A stretch of 64,000 nt of DNA, from assembly GCA_022824945.1 (NCBI GenBank), contig JAJDYX010000039.1:62001-126000 (forward strand). Direction: 5' to 3'. Of this stretch, positions 36,521 to 44,322 are shown in pieces; the stretch's first letter is position 1; the number at the start of each line of letters is the position of its first letter. Under the pieces are notes generated by a model. That model ran no database searches. It had not been told where the DNA came from and worked only from the letters and a program-made list of their open reading frames with translations. Made by a program: the position numbers and the translations under genes. The DNA is from Candidatus Latescibacterota bacterium (GTDB lineage: Bacteria > Latescibacterota > UBA2968).

Positions 36521-36619
36521 GTAGGGGCGAGGCATGCCTCGCCCGTTTTAAAGGCAGGTGAGACGTGAGAGTGGTTGGGTGGTCTTCTCACTTCACACTT
36601 CTCACTTCACACTTCACAC
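36521..36619. repeat. Palindrome and short tandem repeats upstream of the permease
   Basis: GGGCGAGGCATGCCTCGCCC at 36525-36544 is an exact copy of the palindrome at 1880-1899, with the same GTAGG lead. From 36584 to 36619 there is a tandem CTTCTCACTTCACA repeat with about two and a half units. The region lies between divergent genes, so these elements sit within or near both promoters. Confidence 0.75.
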
Positions 36620-36749
36620 CCGCCTTACATGATACTTGCGTCTGCAATCAAATGCAATTAGATTGAAACCTATAGCGCAATAGGTTCGGGTATTCTTCCG
36701 CCGTCAGCAGTTCAAGGGAGGTCTCTCCCACATATCAGGGGAACTTGCC

Positions 36750-37520
36750 ATGACCGAAGATATTGGCCCTTTGCTGAAGCACTGGCCCTATGACCCCAAA
36801 AACAGCATTCGCAAAATTTTCTCGTCCAAAGGCGTTGAAAAAATTCAAGTGCGCATAGATCAAGGTCCATTTCAAGGCATTCTACAGATGGAGCTCGACG
36901 GGCGTCCCGATGGGCGCAAACCGCACAATAGCGCGTTTGTTCTGGATCATTTTACTGATAGGCTTCATCATTTCATTGAAGAACACGGTACATCCGATGG
37001 TTTTTCACTGAAAAAGGCGCACTGTCGCGAACTCTTTGATGAAAGCCGACTGCTCTACGAGCGGTATGTTTTTTTACTCCAAATACGAGATTATGACCGC
37101 GTTATTCGAGATACAGAGCGCAACATGAGGCTGTTTCGTTTTGTCAACCAATACGCTGCTGTGGAAAACGATCGTCTCAATCTCGAAAAATGGTGGCCTT
37201 ATGTTTTGCGAATCCACGCGATTGCGCGCGTGATGATTGAATCGCAAAAGAACAATTTTTCGGAGGGCATACGAATTATTCGAGATGTGCTCGACAAGAT
37301 TGAAAATCTGGAAGAAGTAGAAGCAGAAGAGTTTGACATTGAAAAAAAACGCTCTGTTGAGTCTCTGAACGAATTGCTCAACGAGCTTGAACAACAGCGC
37401 CCCCTCACAGAGTCTGAGCGTCTGAAGAAAGAATTGCTGGAAGCAATTGACAACGAGGAGTTTGAACGCGCTGCCGAACTGCGAGACCGGATTAATATGA
37501 TTGGTGAGAAGAATAGCTGA
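36750..37520 (+). CDS. UVR-motif (UvrB/UvrC C-terminal) domain protein
   Basis: A 256-residue cytoplasmic protein with a C-terminal UVR motif (LKKELLEAIDNEEFERAAELRDRI), the helical hairpin by which UvrB and UvrC contact each other and which also occurs in McsA/ClpC regulators. The rest, which includes a possible N-terminal globular part (KVGVEKIQVRIDQGPFQG-like region, VEKIQVRIDQGPFQGILQM in part) and coiled helices at residues 150-215, I do not recognise. The UVR motif suggests a partner-binding adaptor role. It precedes the ilvB promoter by only a few bases and does not appear to share its transcript. Confidence 0.75.
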   Translation: MTEDIGPLLKHWPYDPKNSIRKIFSSKGVEKIQVRIDQGPFQGILQMELDGRPDGRKPHNSAFVLDHFTDRLHHFIEEHGTSDGFSLKKAHCRELFDESRLLYERYVFLLQIRDYDRVIRDTERNMRLFRFVNQYAAVENDRLNLEKWWPYVLRIHAIARVMIESQKNNFSEGIRIIRDVLDKIENLEEVEAEEFDIEKKRSVESLNELLNELEQQRPLTESERLKKELLEAIDNEEFERAAELRDRINMIGEKNS

Positions 37521-37525
37521 TTTTC

Positions 37526-37554
37526 TTGACAGAACTGGACTGAGCCTGTATCTT
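37526..37554 (+). promoter_or_regulatory. Promoter of the ilvB attenuator transcript
   Basis: TTGACA (37526-37531), a 17-base spacer and TATCTT (37549-37554). The transcript would start near 37561, 24 bases before the leader-peptide ATG, as expected for a ribosome-mediated attenuator. Confidence 0.8.
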
Positions 37555-37584
37555 GTCTCTCTAACTGAAAGCGAGCGCAGAGTT

Positions 37585-37665
37585 ATGACACATCAGATCA
37601 CCACATCCCGCATTGCAATTACAACGGCTGTTGTAGGCCGTGTTGTAGTACTTGTACCCATGTGA
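37585..37665 (+). CDS. ilvB leader peptide (26 residues)
   Basis: ATG 37585 to TGA 37663-37665 codes a 26-residue peptide with Ile at 5, 10 and 12 and the run VVGRVVVLV at 16-24 (six Val, one Leu). This composition is that of branched-chain amino-acid leader peptides such as E. coli ilvB/ivbL. Slow translation when charged tRNA-Val, -Leu or -Ile is scarce should stall the ribosome and free the downstream antiterminator. It was too short for the usual gene calls. Confidence 0.82.
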   Translation: MTHQITTSRIAITTAVVGRVVVLVPM

Positions 37666-37739
37666 TGATGGGATTGATGATCGCAATCGAAAAAACATCT
37701 TGTCCCGTCATCGCTACAATGCAATGGCGGTTTTTTTTT
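37664..37739 (+). promoter_or_regulatory. Transcription attenuator of ilvB
   Basis: The terminator is CCGTCAT (37705-37711) paired with ATGGCGG (37724-37730; one G-U pair), followed by nine T residues (37731-37739). The competing antiterminator pairs GATGATGGG (37664-37672, overlapping the leader stop codon) with CCCGTCATC (37704-37712), nine base pairs with one G-U. A ribosome at the stop would mask the first strand and favour termination; a ribosome stalled at the Val codons would favour antitermination. Confidence 0.82.
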
Positions 37740-37793
37740 GTCTGACAAAGGACGCACGCGCAGGTGTGCTCCTATCTCAAGGAGATTTTTGCA

Positions 37794-39560
37794 ATGGCGA
37801 GCAATCCCCAGACTCCGGCATCTGGTTCTACCTCTGGCGAAATGAGCGGTGCCGATATTCTGGTTGAATGTCTCATCCGCGAGGGGGTCGAAGTTCTTTT
37901 TGGCTATCCCGGAGGGGCCAGCATGGAAATGCACCAGTCCCTCACGCGTTCCAATATCCAGGTTGTGTTGTGCCGGCACGAACAGGGCGAAATTTTTGCG
38001 GCTGAGGGATATGCCAAAGTTTCGGGCAAAGTTGGCGTGTGTATGGCAACTTCTGGGCCGGGTGCTACCAATCTGGTCACGGGGCTGGCAGATGCCAAAA
38101 TGGACTCCGTGCCGCTTGTTGCCATCACGGGGCAGGTCCCTACTGCTGTTATTGGGCGCGATGCGTTTCAGGAGACGCCGATTATTGAGGTGACGCGGCA
38201 GATTACCAAGCACAATTATCTCGTGGATCGCATTGAAGATATTCCCCGCATTGTCAAAGAGGCGTTTTACATTGCCTCGTCCGGGCGTCCAGGTCCTGTG
38301 CTAATCGATATTCCCAAGAATGTGCAGCAAAGTGTTTGTGTGCCCGATTTTCCCGAGACGGTTTCTATTCGCAGCTATACCCCCAATCATTTGCACGCCA
38401 GCCGTGCGCAAATTCAAGAGGTTGCGCAGGCGATTTTAGAATCCAAACGCCCGCTTATTTATGCCGGTGGGGGGATTGTGACTGCGGATGCGTCGGAAGA
38501 GCTTCGCGAGTTTGCCCGAAAGACACGCATTCCCGTGGCGCAGACGCTTATGGGGCTGGGTGTTTTTCCGCAAACAGATCCCCAGTCTTTGCAGATGCTG
38601 GGTATGCACGGGTCGGTTTACGCCAATTACGCCATCAATCACGCTGATTTGTTGCTGGCATTTGGGGTGCGTTTTGATGATCGGGTGACGGGCAAGCTCG
38701 AAGAGTTTTGCAAACACGGTCGCATTGTGCATATCGATATCGATCCTTCTGAGATTAACAAGAATAAGGTCGCCCATTTGCCGATTGTGAGCGATATTAA
38801 ATATGCCCTGCAAGAGCTAAACAGTATTGTTGTGCCGGGCGATTATCAGGTATGGCGTGATGAGATTGAAACGTGGCGGGAGAAATATCCTTTTACATAC
38901 AAAGATGTCGAAGATGTTATTTTGCCCCAGTACGCGATTGAGATGCTTCATAAGATGACAAAGGGGAAGGCCATTATATCCACAGGGGTGGGGCAACACC
39001 AGATGTGGGCGGCGCAATTTTATCCTTTTGATGAGCCGCGCCGTTGGCTCACGTCGGGCGGTTTGGGGGCGATGGGTTTTGGTTTGCCCGCTGCGCTGGG
39101 AGCGCAATTGGCTTTTCCCGACGCGCTGGTTGTTGATATTGATGGCGATGGCAGTTTTGCGATGAATGTACAGGAGTTGGCGACGCTGTATGCGGAGAAA
39201 ATTCCCGTTAAGACTATGATTCTCAACAATCAGCATCTGGGCATGGTGGTGCAGTGGGAGGATCGTTTTTACAAGAGCAATCGCGGGCATACGTTTATTG
39301 GTGATCCGGAAGCGGCACAGGCGCATGAAGATATGAATATTCCGCCGAGTCACGCCATTTTCCCCGATTATGTGACGATAGCAAAGGGTTTTCGCGTGCC
39401 AGCCGAACGGGCGGAACGCAAGGAGGATCTCGTGCCAGCTATTGATCGCATGATTTCTTCCAATGGTCCCTATTTGCTCGATGTGGTTGTGCCGTATCAA
39501 GAGCATGTGTTGCCCATGATTCCCTCGGGTATGACGTTTGCCGATATTATTACGGAGTGA
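37794..39560 (+). CDS. ilvB: Acetolactate synthase catalytic (large) subunit
   Basis: The TPP-dependent enzyme for the first common step of valine, isoleucine and leucine synthesis. Seen are the N-terminal TPP domain ([38 protein letters not shown] with the conserved Glu), [17 protein letters not shown], a central FAD domain, and the C-terminal TPP motif [18 protein letters not shown] with [19 protein letters not shown] 37794 follows AAGGAG; 588 residues is normal. No ilvN regulatory subunit follows; the next gene is a sigma factor beyond a terminator, so ilvN must be elsewhere or absent. Regulation is by the attenuator upstream. Confidence 0.93.
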   Translation: MASNPQTPASGSTSGEMSGADILVECLIREGVEVLFGYPGGASMEMHQSLTRSNIQVVLCRHEQGEIFAAEGYAKVSGKVGVCMATSGPGATNLVTGLADAKMDSVPLVAITGQVPTAVIGRDAFQETPIIEVTRQITKHNYLVDRIEDIPRIVKEAFYIASSGRPGPVLIDIPKNVQQSVCVPDFPETVSIRSYTPNHLHASRAQIQEVAQAILESKRPLIYAGGGIVTADASEELREFARKTRIPVAQTLMGLGVFPQTDPQSLQMLGMHGSVYANYAINHADLLLAFGVRFDDRVTGKLEEFCKHGRIVHIDIDPSEINKNKVAHLPIVSDIKYALQELNSIVVPGDYQVWRDEIETWREKYPFTYKDVEDVILPQYAIEMLHKMTKGKAIISTGVGQHQMWAAQFYPFDEPRRWLTSGGLGAMGFGLPAALGAQLAFPDALVVDIDGDGSFAMNVQELATLYAEKIPVKTMILNNQHLGMVVQWEDRFYKSNRGHTFIGDPEAAQAHEDMNIPPSHAIFPDYVTIAKGFRVPAERAERKEDLVPAIDRMISSNGPYLLDVVVPYQEHVLPMIPSGMTFADIITE

Positions 39561-39577
39561 GCATCTGTGCTGCCGGA

Positions 39578-39611
39578 AATGGACATTGCTTTGAGCGATG
39601 TCCATTTTTTT
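39578..39611 (+). terminator. Terminator of ilvB
   Basis: AATGGACAT (39578-39586) pairs perfectly with ATGTCCATT (39598-39606) and a T-run follows. The 39612-39739 gap beyond it holds GGATAGACGGATAGACG short tandem repeats and no gene. Confidence 0.9.
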
Positions 39612-39739
39612 GTTTTATAGGGAACGCGAATGTTGATTGGGTGGTCTAATCCTGCGAAACGGATAGACGGATAGACGCACAGGCGCAGCATGGCGTAGTC
39701 ATACCCTACAACGGATGGCTGCTATAGGAAAAAGATAAC

Positions 39740-40333
39740 GTGGCTGATTTTGATGAACGGGATCTGATTCGTCAATGCCAAAAGGGCGATGTGCAGGCTT
39801 TCCGCCAGTTGGTTGAATGTTATGAAGACCGAATTTACGGTCTGGCGTGTTCGATTCTCGGCGATAGCGAGGTGGCAAAGGATGCGGCGCAAGAGGCGTT
39901 TATTAGAGTGTATAAAGCACTGGGAAAGTTTGAAGGTCGGTCGAGTTTTTACACGTATTTGTATCGCATTGCCACCAATGTTTGTCTCACGTTTGCCCAG
40001 CGCGAGCAACGGCGGCCCGATCGGGTTTCTATTGAAGGGATGCAGGAGGCGAGCGACATGACGCTGGATCGGTTTTTGGGTACGGATGAACCGCAAAATG
40101 ATATTGAGCGCATTGGTTTGCGCGAGGAGATTCAGAAGGTGCTCGATTATCTGTCGCCCGAGCATCGCGCGGTGGTGGTTCTCAAGGATATAGAGGGTTT
40201 TTCCCAAGAAGAGATTGCCGATGTTCTGGATGTTTCTGTCGGCACTGTTAAGTCGAGGCTTTCGCGGGCAAGGGCGCGTTTACGCGATTTGCTTTTGCCG
40301 CTGTACCGCGAATGGCAAGGAGAAAGTATATGA
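39740..40333 (+). CDS. RNA polymerase sigma factor, ECF (RpoE-like)
   Basis: A 197-residue ECF sigma factor. Region 2 spans residues 5-85 (AFRQLVECYEDRIYGLACSI, DAAQEAFIRVYKALGKF, TYLYRIATNVCL), region 4 about 130-190 (YLSPEHRAVVVLKDIEGFSQ, VSVGTVKSRLSRARARLRDL). The start is GTG 39740 with AGGAAAAAG nearby. Its stop overlaps the ATG of the next gene, an anti-sigma-like protein, so the pair is translationally coupled, and two Spy-like genes follow, suggesting an envelope-stress regulon. Confidence 0.93.
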   Translation: MADFDERDLIRQCQKGDVQAFRQLVECYEDRIYGLACSILGDSEVAKDAAQEAFIRVYKALGKFEGRSSFYTYLYRIATNVCLTFAQREQRRPDRVSIEGMQEASDMTLDRFLGTDEPQNDIERIGLREEIQKVLDYLSPEHRAVVVLKDIEGFSQEEIADVLDVSVGTVKSRLSRARARLRDLLLPLYREWQGESI

Positions 40334-40728
40334 CTGATCGCGATAAATTGTTGCTCTATGTTGACGGTAATTTGTCTGCGGAGCACGCGCGCGAAATTGA
40401 GGCGCGAATAGCAGAGGATGCAGAGTTTCGCGCGGAATACGATTTGCTTCGCCATGTGCAGAGACGCCTGAGTCAGCGCCCGATGGCGCCTTCGCCGGGG
40501 TTGTGGGATGGCGTTCAGGCACAGATTCGGGAAGAGAGTATCTGGAATAGCCTGGTCTGGGCGGGTAAACGCCTTGTGCCATTGGCCGCTGCCGCTGCTG
40601 TTATTTTTATGGTGTTAATAGATAATGGAGATACCGAGGCAAATACGGTGTCGGATTATTTTGATTCGCAAACTGAGATGGTGCTGTCGGAGGTGCAACC
40701 CGATAGCCTGGTTATCTATCCCGAGTAA
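40330..40728 (+). CDS. Anti-sigma factor-like membrane protein without zinc motif
   Basis: A 132-residue protein with a cytoplasmic N-terminal helical region (DKLLLYVDGNLSAEHAREIE, HVQRRLSQRP), one transmembrane helix (LVPLAAAAAVIFMVLI) and a short acidic extracytoplasmic tail. It starts within the sigma-factor stop (ATGA overlap). The layout is that of ZAS-type anti-sigma factors, but I do not see the HxxxCxxC zinc ligands, so it would be a zinc-less variant. Release of the sigma factor presumably follows proteolysis of this protein. Confidence 0.72.
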   Translation: MTDRDKLLLYVDGNLSAEHAREIEARIAEDAEFRAEYDLLRHVQRRLSQRPMAPSPGLWDGVQAQIREESIWNSLVWAGKRLVPLAAAAAVIFMVLIDNGDTEANTVSDYFDSQTEMVLSEVQPDSLVIYPE

Positions 40729-40749
40729 ACGACTGTAAAAGGAAGTGCC

Positions 40750-41178
40750 ATGATTTCTTTTTCTCCTCGCACACAAGCTATTCTATTCTTTTTGGGTATT
40801 TTTGCTCTGGGACTGGTGTGTGGCGTTGTTGCCGATCGTAGATTTTTGCGTCAGCCAGGTCCGCGCGGGCGGCCTTATGACTACAACCGCATGATTGAGC
40901 GAATGGGTCATGATCTCGATTTGTCGGATGAGCAAAAGAGTGCTGTGCGGGCTGCATTTCAGGAACACCGGCGCGAGATCGAGACGATGCGCCGACAAAT
41001 TGGCGAAGATATGCGGTCTCAGGAGCAAAAATTGCGCGAGAAGTTGAAGACGATTCTCACGCCTGAGCAGTTTGCAAAATTTGAGGAAAAAAACAGACGT
41101 CAGGGATTTCGCGGCCGAGGTGGCGGCCGCAGAGGTCCCCCGGGAGACCGTCCACCCGGTTCTCACCGAGGGCAATAA
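40750..41178 (+). CDS. Spy/CpxP-like periplasmic protein
   Basis: A 142-residue protein with an N-terminal signal anchor (AILFFLGIFALGLVCGVV) and a helical periplasmic domain with two LTxxQ-like motifs, LDLSDEQKSAVR and ILTPEQFAKFEE, as in Spy, CpxP and ZraP. The C-terminus is a Gly/Arg/Pro-rich tail (GFRGRGGGRRGPPGDRPP). Spy-like proteins are chaperones or metal/stress sensors. It follows the sigma/anti-sigma pair by 21 bases and is probably part of that operon and regulon. Confidence 0.82.
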   Translation: MISFSPRTQAILFFLGIFALGLVCGVVADRRFLRQPGPRGRPYDYNRMIERMGHDLDLSDEQKSAVRAAFQEHRREIETMRRQIGEDMRSQEQKLREKLKTILTPEQFAKFEEKNRRQGFRGRGGGRRGPPGDRPPGSHRGQ

Positions 41179-41294
41179 TCCAGGACTTTCGCGTTGTGAG
41201 CAGATGCCGGCCTGAGCACAGCCGAGGGTTGTTCGATTTTTTATCGCAGACAGCATGTAGGGAAACTGCTGTTTAACTATGAGGAGTTGGTATC

Positions 41295-41981
41295 ATGAAA
41301 CGCAAAATTATTTACGCAGTTATCGGTGTTTTTGTTATTGGCATGATTGGAAGTGTCAATGCAGAAGATCACAGGGCCAATCGCCGCGGTATGCGCGGTA
41401 TGGCGGCGCTGGAGTTGACGGATGAGCAGAAGGAAAAGATGTCTGATCTGCGTTCTGCCCATCAAAAAGCGATGGTCGATTTGCGTGCGGCACACGCGAA
41501 AGCGCGGATCGATTTGGGTGAGATTCGGAAGGAGGATAATCCATCGGCTTCGGATATTCAGGCTAAGGTCGATGCGGTGACGGCGGCGCAGGGCAAAATT
41601 ATGGCGCGCGAAATTCAGCACAGTATGGATGTTAGAAATTTGCTGACCGCTGAACAAAAGGAGAAGCTCGGTGAGATTCGACGAGGCGGACGCAGAGGGT
41701 TTCTCGGTCGCGGTGGTCCTGGGTTCAGAGGTGATGATGGTCCCCGATTCAGAGGTCGTGGCGGGCCTGGGTTCAGGGGTCGCGGTGGTCCGGGTTTTAG
41801 AGGCCGTGGTCCTGGGTTCAGAGGCCGTGGTGGTCCGGGTCTAAGAGATGATGATGGCCCCCGATTCAGAGGTCGCGGTGGTTTCCGCGGTCGCCGGGGT
41901 GGAGATAGCGATCAGATGAAAAAGGAATCTGAGGCTCAAGAGAAGTCCGAGCATCAAGGCGAAGAGTCATCAGAGATGTAG
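41295..41981 (+). CDS. Spy/CpxP-like protein with RGG-rich C-terminal tail
   Basis: A 228-residue exported protein (signal IIYAVIGVFVIGMIGSVNA). The helical core has two LTxxQ motifs, LELTDEQKEKMSD and LLTAEQKEKLGE. Residues 130-205 are a low-complexity array of GGPGFRGRG and DDGPRFRGRGG units, arginine- and glycine-rich like RGG boxes, ending in an acidic SEAQEKSEHQGEESSEM tail. It resembles its 40750 neighbour enlarged by tandem repeats. An RGG stretch in an exported protein could bind anionic polymers such as LPS, nucleic acid or exopolysaccharide; this is speculation. Confidence 0.8.
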   Translation: MKRKIIYAVIGVFVIGMIGSVNAEDHRANRRGMRGMAALELTDEQKEKMSDLRSAHQKAMVDLRAAHAKARIDLGEIRKEDNPSASDIQAKVDAVTAAQGKIMAREIQHSMDVRNLLTAEQKEKLGEIRRGGRRGFLGRGGPGFRGDDGPRFRGRGGPGFRGRGGPGFRGRGPGFRGRGGPGLRDDDGPRFRGRGGFRGRRGGDSDQMKKESEAQEKSEHQGEESSEM

Positions 41982-42017
41982 TGCATCACGGCATAACGAA
42001 GTCATCCAGCTATCAAC

Positions 42018-42124
42018 AGGGTCGTCATCGCGGCAGGGTTTTAGCCGCGATCCAGAGGTCTTGATTGTTATTGCGGCATGCTTAAAGCATGTCCCGTAAG
42101 TTGTAATACGGGGCCGCAATCCAG
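42018..42124. repeat. Two adjacent copies of the GCGGC/GCCGC repeat
   Basis: Copy 2 is GTCATCGCGGCAGGG to GCCGCGATCCAGAGG (42023-42058) and copy 3 is ATTGCGGC to GCCGCAATCCAG (42070-42123), the latter with an inner palindrome built on ATGCTTTAAGCAT (here ATGCTTAAAGCAT) and a CCCGT/ACGGG pair. Together they fill most of the gap from 41982 to 42144. Confidence 0.8.
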
Positions 42125-42144
42125 TTTATTATTTAAACACATAA

Positions 42145-42177
42145 GCGCGGCGGGTTTTTTCCCGTCGCGCTTTTTTT
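42145..42177 (+). terminator. Strong intrinsic terminator of the sigma/Spy operon
   Basis: GCGCGGCGGG (42145-42154) pairs with CCCGTCGCGC (42161-42170) across a T6 loop with one G-U pair, followed by seven T residues. It separates the ECF-sigma operon from the DUF3047 gene. Confidence 0.9.
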
Positions 42178-42326
42178 ATTGGTACAATAATTGCATTTGT
42201 GCGTATAATGAATAAAATCCCCGCTAAAACCGCGCTTGCATGTGGTGTTTCCACAACAGGTGTGAATTTGATTCACAGGCGAAGGATGGTTCTAATTGGC
42301 TTTCAACATTTCAACAAAAGGTAGAT

Positions 42327-43118
42327 ATGATTCGCATTATTTTTAGTATAGGCTTATTTATTTTTGTCATTTTTCCATGTATTGTGCAAGCGCAGGATCG
42401 CGTTGTCGTGGATATGGGAGGCGATTGGCTGCGGCGCGATTGGGATGATTGCGAGGAAAATGTTACGGGGCAACATCGCGATGGGGTGTTTGCGATCCGC
42501 AGCGATCAGGCTGCGGCGCTTTTCTGGCAGGTGCCGACGAAGAATGGCACGGCGTTGTCAATTGATCGCGGTCAGGATTGGATCAGGCGCTGTGACCGCC
42601 CGCCCAGGGGATTTGGGAAGGATGTCCTCGAACAGGCGCGAGGGCAGCATGGTCTCATATCTGCGGCTGAGTATCAGCATATCTCATGGCGCTGGCGAGT
42701 CAGCAATACGATTGATGATAGCGATACGGCAGATCACAAAGGCAAGATTCAGAAATCGGGCGATGATTTTGCAGCTAAGATCGGTATTTCGGTTCTCAAT
42801 ACCAAAGGGAAGTTGCGGGAAATTGCCTATCTCTGGACGCGCACCATTCCCGAAGATACTTCGCTGACGCAGGTGACGTCTATTCTGGGATTTTTCAAGT
42901 TTAAGTGGTATCGCATTGTTGCCGAGAGCGGGGATCAAAATGTGAATCAATGGGTTGGAGAATCGCGCAATTTTTACCGGGATTTCAAGCGCTTTTATCC
43001 CGATGAAGAACCCGCAGAGATTGTGCGCGTGTACTTGATGTCCGATTCAGATAATACGGGTAGTAAAGTGACGGGCGCGTTTGCGGATCTCGTTTTTCAT
43101 CGAAAGCCTCCCGGCTAA
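42327..43118 (+). CDS. DUF3047 domain protein, exported
   Basis: A 263-residue protein with a signal peptide (RIIFSIGLFIFVIFPCIVQA) and a DUF3047-type beta-sandwich: HISWRWRVSN near residue 112, KSGDDFAAKIGISVLNT near 140, and the C-terminal VRVYLMSDSDNTGSKVTGAFADLVF. DUF3047 proteins are secreted with unknown function, possibly carbohydrate-related. ATG 42327 is preceded by AAAGGTAG; the longer frame to 42240 runs through non-coding sequence. It stands alone between a terminator and a promoter-like region. Confidence 0.82.
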   Translation: MIRIIFSIGLFIFVIFPCIVQAQDRVVVDMGGDWLRRDWDDCEENVTGQHRDGVFAIRSDQAAALFWQVPTKNGTALSIDRGQDWIRRCDRPPRGFGKDVLEQARGQHGLISAAEYQHISWRWRVSNTIDDSDTADHKGKIQKSGDDFAAKIGISVLNTKGKLREIAYLWTRTIPEDTSLTQVTSILGFFKFKWYRIVAESGDQNVNQWVGESRNFYRDFKRFYPDEEPAEIVRVYLMSDSDNTGSKVTGAFADLVFHRKPPG

Positions 43119-43128
43119 TTAGTAGGCT

Positions 43129-43157
43129 TTGACATTCGGCTTACTATACCATATCTT
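43129..43157 (+). promoter_or_regulatory. Promoter before the small gene pair
   Basis: TTGACA (43129-43134), 17 bases, TATCTT (43152-43157), the same consensus seen upstream of ilvB. It is followed by a leader of about 220 bases containing the CAGTGGTCAGCAGTCAGC repeat (43239-43256) and GCGGC/GCCGC copy 4 (43271-43313) before the gene at 43383. Confidence 0.65.
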
Positions 43158-43235
43158 TTGCTCATTCCTCTATGGATACAGGTGATATTATTTTTACGTC
43201 ATGTGTGACTTTAGGATAATGGTAAAAAACAAGCA

Positions 43236-43320
43236 ATCAGTGGTCAGCAGTCAGCAAAACAAGGATTTTAGAGCCGTCATTGCGGCAGGGTGTTAGCCGC
43301 AATCCAGTGGTTTTGACTTT
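43236..43320. repeat. CAGTGGTCAGCAGTCAGC repeat and GCGGC/GCCGC copy 4
   Basis: 43239-43256 carries the same core as 54528-54550. 43273-43306 has GTCATTGCGGCAGGG to GCCGCAATCCAGTGG with TTTTGACTTT after it, matching the other copies. Both are in the leader between the promoter at 43129 and the small genes. Confidence 0.75.
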
Positions 43321-43382
43321 CTTATATCTGTTTGTCGGCATTATTCTGTGGCGATTTTGAAGTCACACATCGCGTTGTTTTT

Positions 43383-43640
43383 ATGAATGAGCAAAAAAGA
43401 CGGAAAAATGAACGCAAGTTTCGCCAGTGGGTATCTCTATCAAGTGGTGGACGGCGTTATTCTTATGACGTGCTGAGTCGTAGAAGTGGTTGGAAAGCTC
43501 GATATATCAAAGATGTGAATGCCGATGAGGAAACGGTGCGTTTTTGGCAGGAAATTTACGATGATCAGGGAACATTGGTTGAAATTCATCAGAAATTTCC
43601 AGAGGATACAGGGCATCAACAGGTAAAGGATCAATCATGA
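43383..43640 (+). CDS. Small protein of unknown function, first of an overlapping pair
   Basis: An 85-residue basic protein with no signal or membrane segment. It contains GRRYSYDVLSRRSGWKARYI and FWQEIYDDQGTLVEIHQKFP, a compact alpha/beta pattern that I have a vague memory of as a small orphan family often linked to other tiny proteins; I cannot name it with certainty. Its last codons overlap the next gene by four bases (ATGA), so the pair is coupled. The start at 43383 is the first ATG that gives only family-like sequence; a longer frame begins at 43332. Confidence 0.6.
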   Translation: MNEQKRRKNERKFRQWVSLSSGGRRYSYDVLSRRSGWKARYIKDVNADEETVRFWQEIYDDQGTLVEIHQKFPEDTGHQQVKDQS

Positions 43641-43903
43641 ATATTACGAGAGATGTTTTGGCTGATCGCCTAAAACTTTATCTCAACGGACAACTCTCGC
43701 TTGAATCACTTGTGTCCTGGGCTGAAGATGCGATGATGGAAGGTGATTTTGATGACAGAGATTTGCCGCTGATTCGCGATATTGTTGCGAAGTTAGGCGT
43801 TTCAGATGTTGCGGCTTTTGGCTTGACCTGGGAAGATGCGCGGTCAATGCTGGAGGCTCTTGGTTACCGTCCAAAGTTATCGTTTGAAATGATGGAGAGG
43901 TAG
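43637..43903 (+). CDS. Small protein of unknown function, second of an overlapping pair
   Basis: An 88-residue acidic helical protein (MNITRDVLADRLKLYLNGQL, LVSWAEDAMMEGDFDDRDLP, AAFGLTWEDARSMLEALGY). Its charge is opposite to that of the basic protein it overlaps by four bases, which fits two subunits of one complex, for example a toxin-antitoxin or inhibitor pair. No known toxin motif is visible. The helical pattern SLESLVSWAEDAM is also seen in small antitoxin-like or DUF-type proteins near toxin genes. Confidence 0.6.
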   Translation: MNITRDVLADRLKLYLNGQLSLESLVSWAEDAMMEGDFDDRDLPLIRDIVAKLGVSDVAAFGLTWEDARSMLEALGYRPKLSFEMMER

Positions 43904-44322
43904 TTGTGTTTTTGTCTGACTGATGCTTTTGGTGTATTCATCACTAACATAAAAAACCCGCTTGACTTTACTGTATCTCCGATATATCTTCTGCACCATT
44001 CAGTTCTATCCGCGGATATAGTGAGATTAATATGATTTTTGTAACCCACCAGAATAATACCCAACAGATGATGGATAACTGCGCTATCAGTGCAACCGTG
44101 CAGATGTCATTTGTCCGTGCCACTGGCCATGTGTGCCCGGAAAGTGGACTGAATCTCGCGGTTTTCACGGGTAATGACAAAAATATTATTGGCGGGTTCA
44201 AAATGAGACGATAGACTTAAGTACATAATAGTCTTGAAAAAATGAACCCGCTGAAGATGCTTCGGCGGGTTTTTTTGTTGGTGGTTAGCTGAAAGCCCCT
44301 TTGGGCAGAAAGGACATGCAAG
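43904..44322 (+). other. Gap with promoter, possible 60-codon frame and terminator
   Basis: A promoter-like TTGACT (43962-43967) and TATCTT (43985-43990) 17 bases apart would start RNA near 43997. A 60-codon frame runs from 44032 to 44214 with a weak ribosome site; its composition gives no hint of function. A strong hairpin follows: ACCCGCTGAAG paired with CTTCGGCGGGT (about 44246-44271) and seven T residues. The unit could be a small RNA, a leader that conditions the VOC gene at 44323, or an unrecognised small protein gene. Confidence 0.4.

Noticed and set aside
40330-40728. Zinc-binding ZAS anti-sigma factor
   Set aside because: No HxxxCxxC motif is visible; only the layout (helical domain, membrane helix, overlap with the sigma gene) supports an anti-sigma role.
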